Positions 63,984 to 64,000 of a stretch of 64,000 nt of DNA are shown piece after piece. How positions within the stretch are numbered: the stretch's first letter is position 1; every line of letters starts with the position of its first letter. The translations under genes and the position numbers were made by a program. Below the pieces are notes generated by a model. The model was not told where the DNA came from, made no database searches, and was given only the letters and a program-made list of their open reading frames with translations. This DNA comes from Deinococcus phoenicis (GTDB lineage Bacteria > Deinococcota > Deinococci > Deinococcales > Deinococcaceae), in the NCBI RefSeq assembly GCF_000599865.1, contig NZ_JHAC01000082.1, forward strand, positions 43,886-107,885, written 5' to 3'.

Positions 63984-64000
63984 GACGACACGGAGCCGCA

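Overview
The window is a high-GC (about 70% by eye), densely coded stretch of a bacterial chromosome that is almost certainly from Deinococcus. The reasons are the gene content (NadM-Nudix fusion, a tandem Nudix protein, RicT/PSP1, CsaB with its DUF5693 partner, an RND pump with an outer-membrane component) and the very frequent leaderless start architecture: a TANNNT -10 box ends only 5-8 nt before the start codon in at least a dozen genes.

Layout. 1-7525 looks like the right end of a genomic island. A leaderless PLD-SNF2 helicase gene and a large Eco57I-type adenine methyltransferase (running off the left edge, with an AlbA_2/Schlafen-like domain at its visible C-terminal side) form a two-gene restriction/defence operon. 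Immediately to the right is a 3' fragment of tRNA-Pro(GGG), the usual scar of integration at a tRNA gene. 7541-26468 is housekeeping: RicT, RidA, PP2C phosphatase, YbjN, NadM-Nudix with a nicotinamidase-like hydrolase, a methyltransferase, a TM2 protein, MetY, tandem Nudix, pheST with an attenuator-like leader, a CPA1 antiporter, GlyA, an HD-GYP protein and a Tat-exported phosphoesterase. 26605-29330 is a tightly overlapped operon (DUF3006, PPP-type phosphatase, CHAD, CDF metal exporter). 29763-33053 carries molybdenum-hydroxylase accessory genes (MocA, CoxG, CoxD, CoxE) without the hydroxylase itself. 33218-43646 holds mixed metabolic genes, SufU, a composite GGDEF/HD-GYP protein, FolE and PurA. 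44070-46890 is a divergent pair of apparently catalytically degenerate enzymes (an E2-like protein and a leucine-dehydrogenase-like protein). 46988-50575 is Udk plus the cell-wall pyruvylation pair DUF5693-CsaB. 50682-58615 is a TetR-controlled tripartite efflux operon with two TolC-type genes. 58925-60538 encodes two metallopeptidases. 60946 to the right edge is the beginning of a type IV pilus minor-pilin cluster of visibly lower GC.

Between the genes lie at least three families of small elements with terminal inverted repeats (about 130 bp, two of them bounded by CTAG) and no transposase; one copy is nested inside another family, and one family repeatedly abuts TGA stop codons. No complete rRNA or tRNA, no CRISPR array and no full-length insertion sequence is visible.
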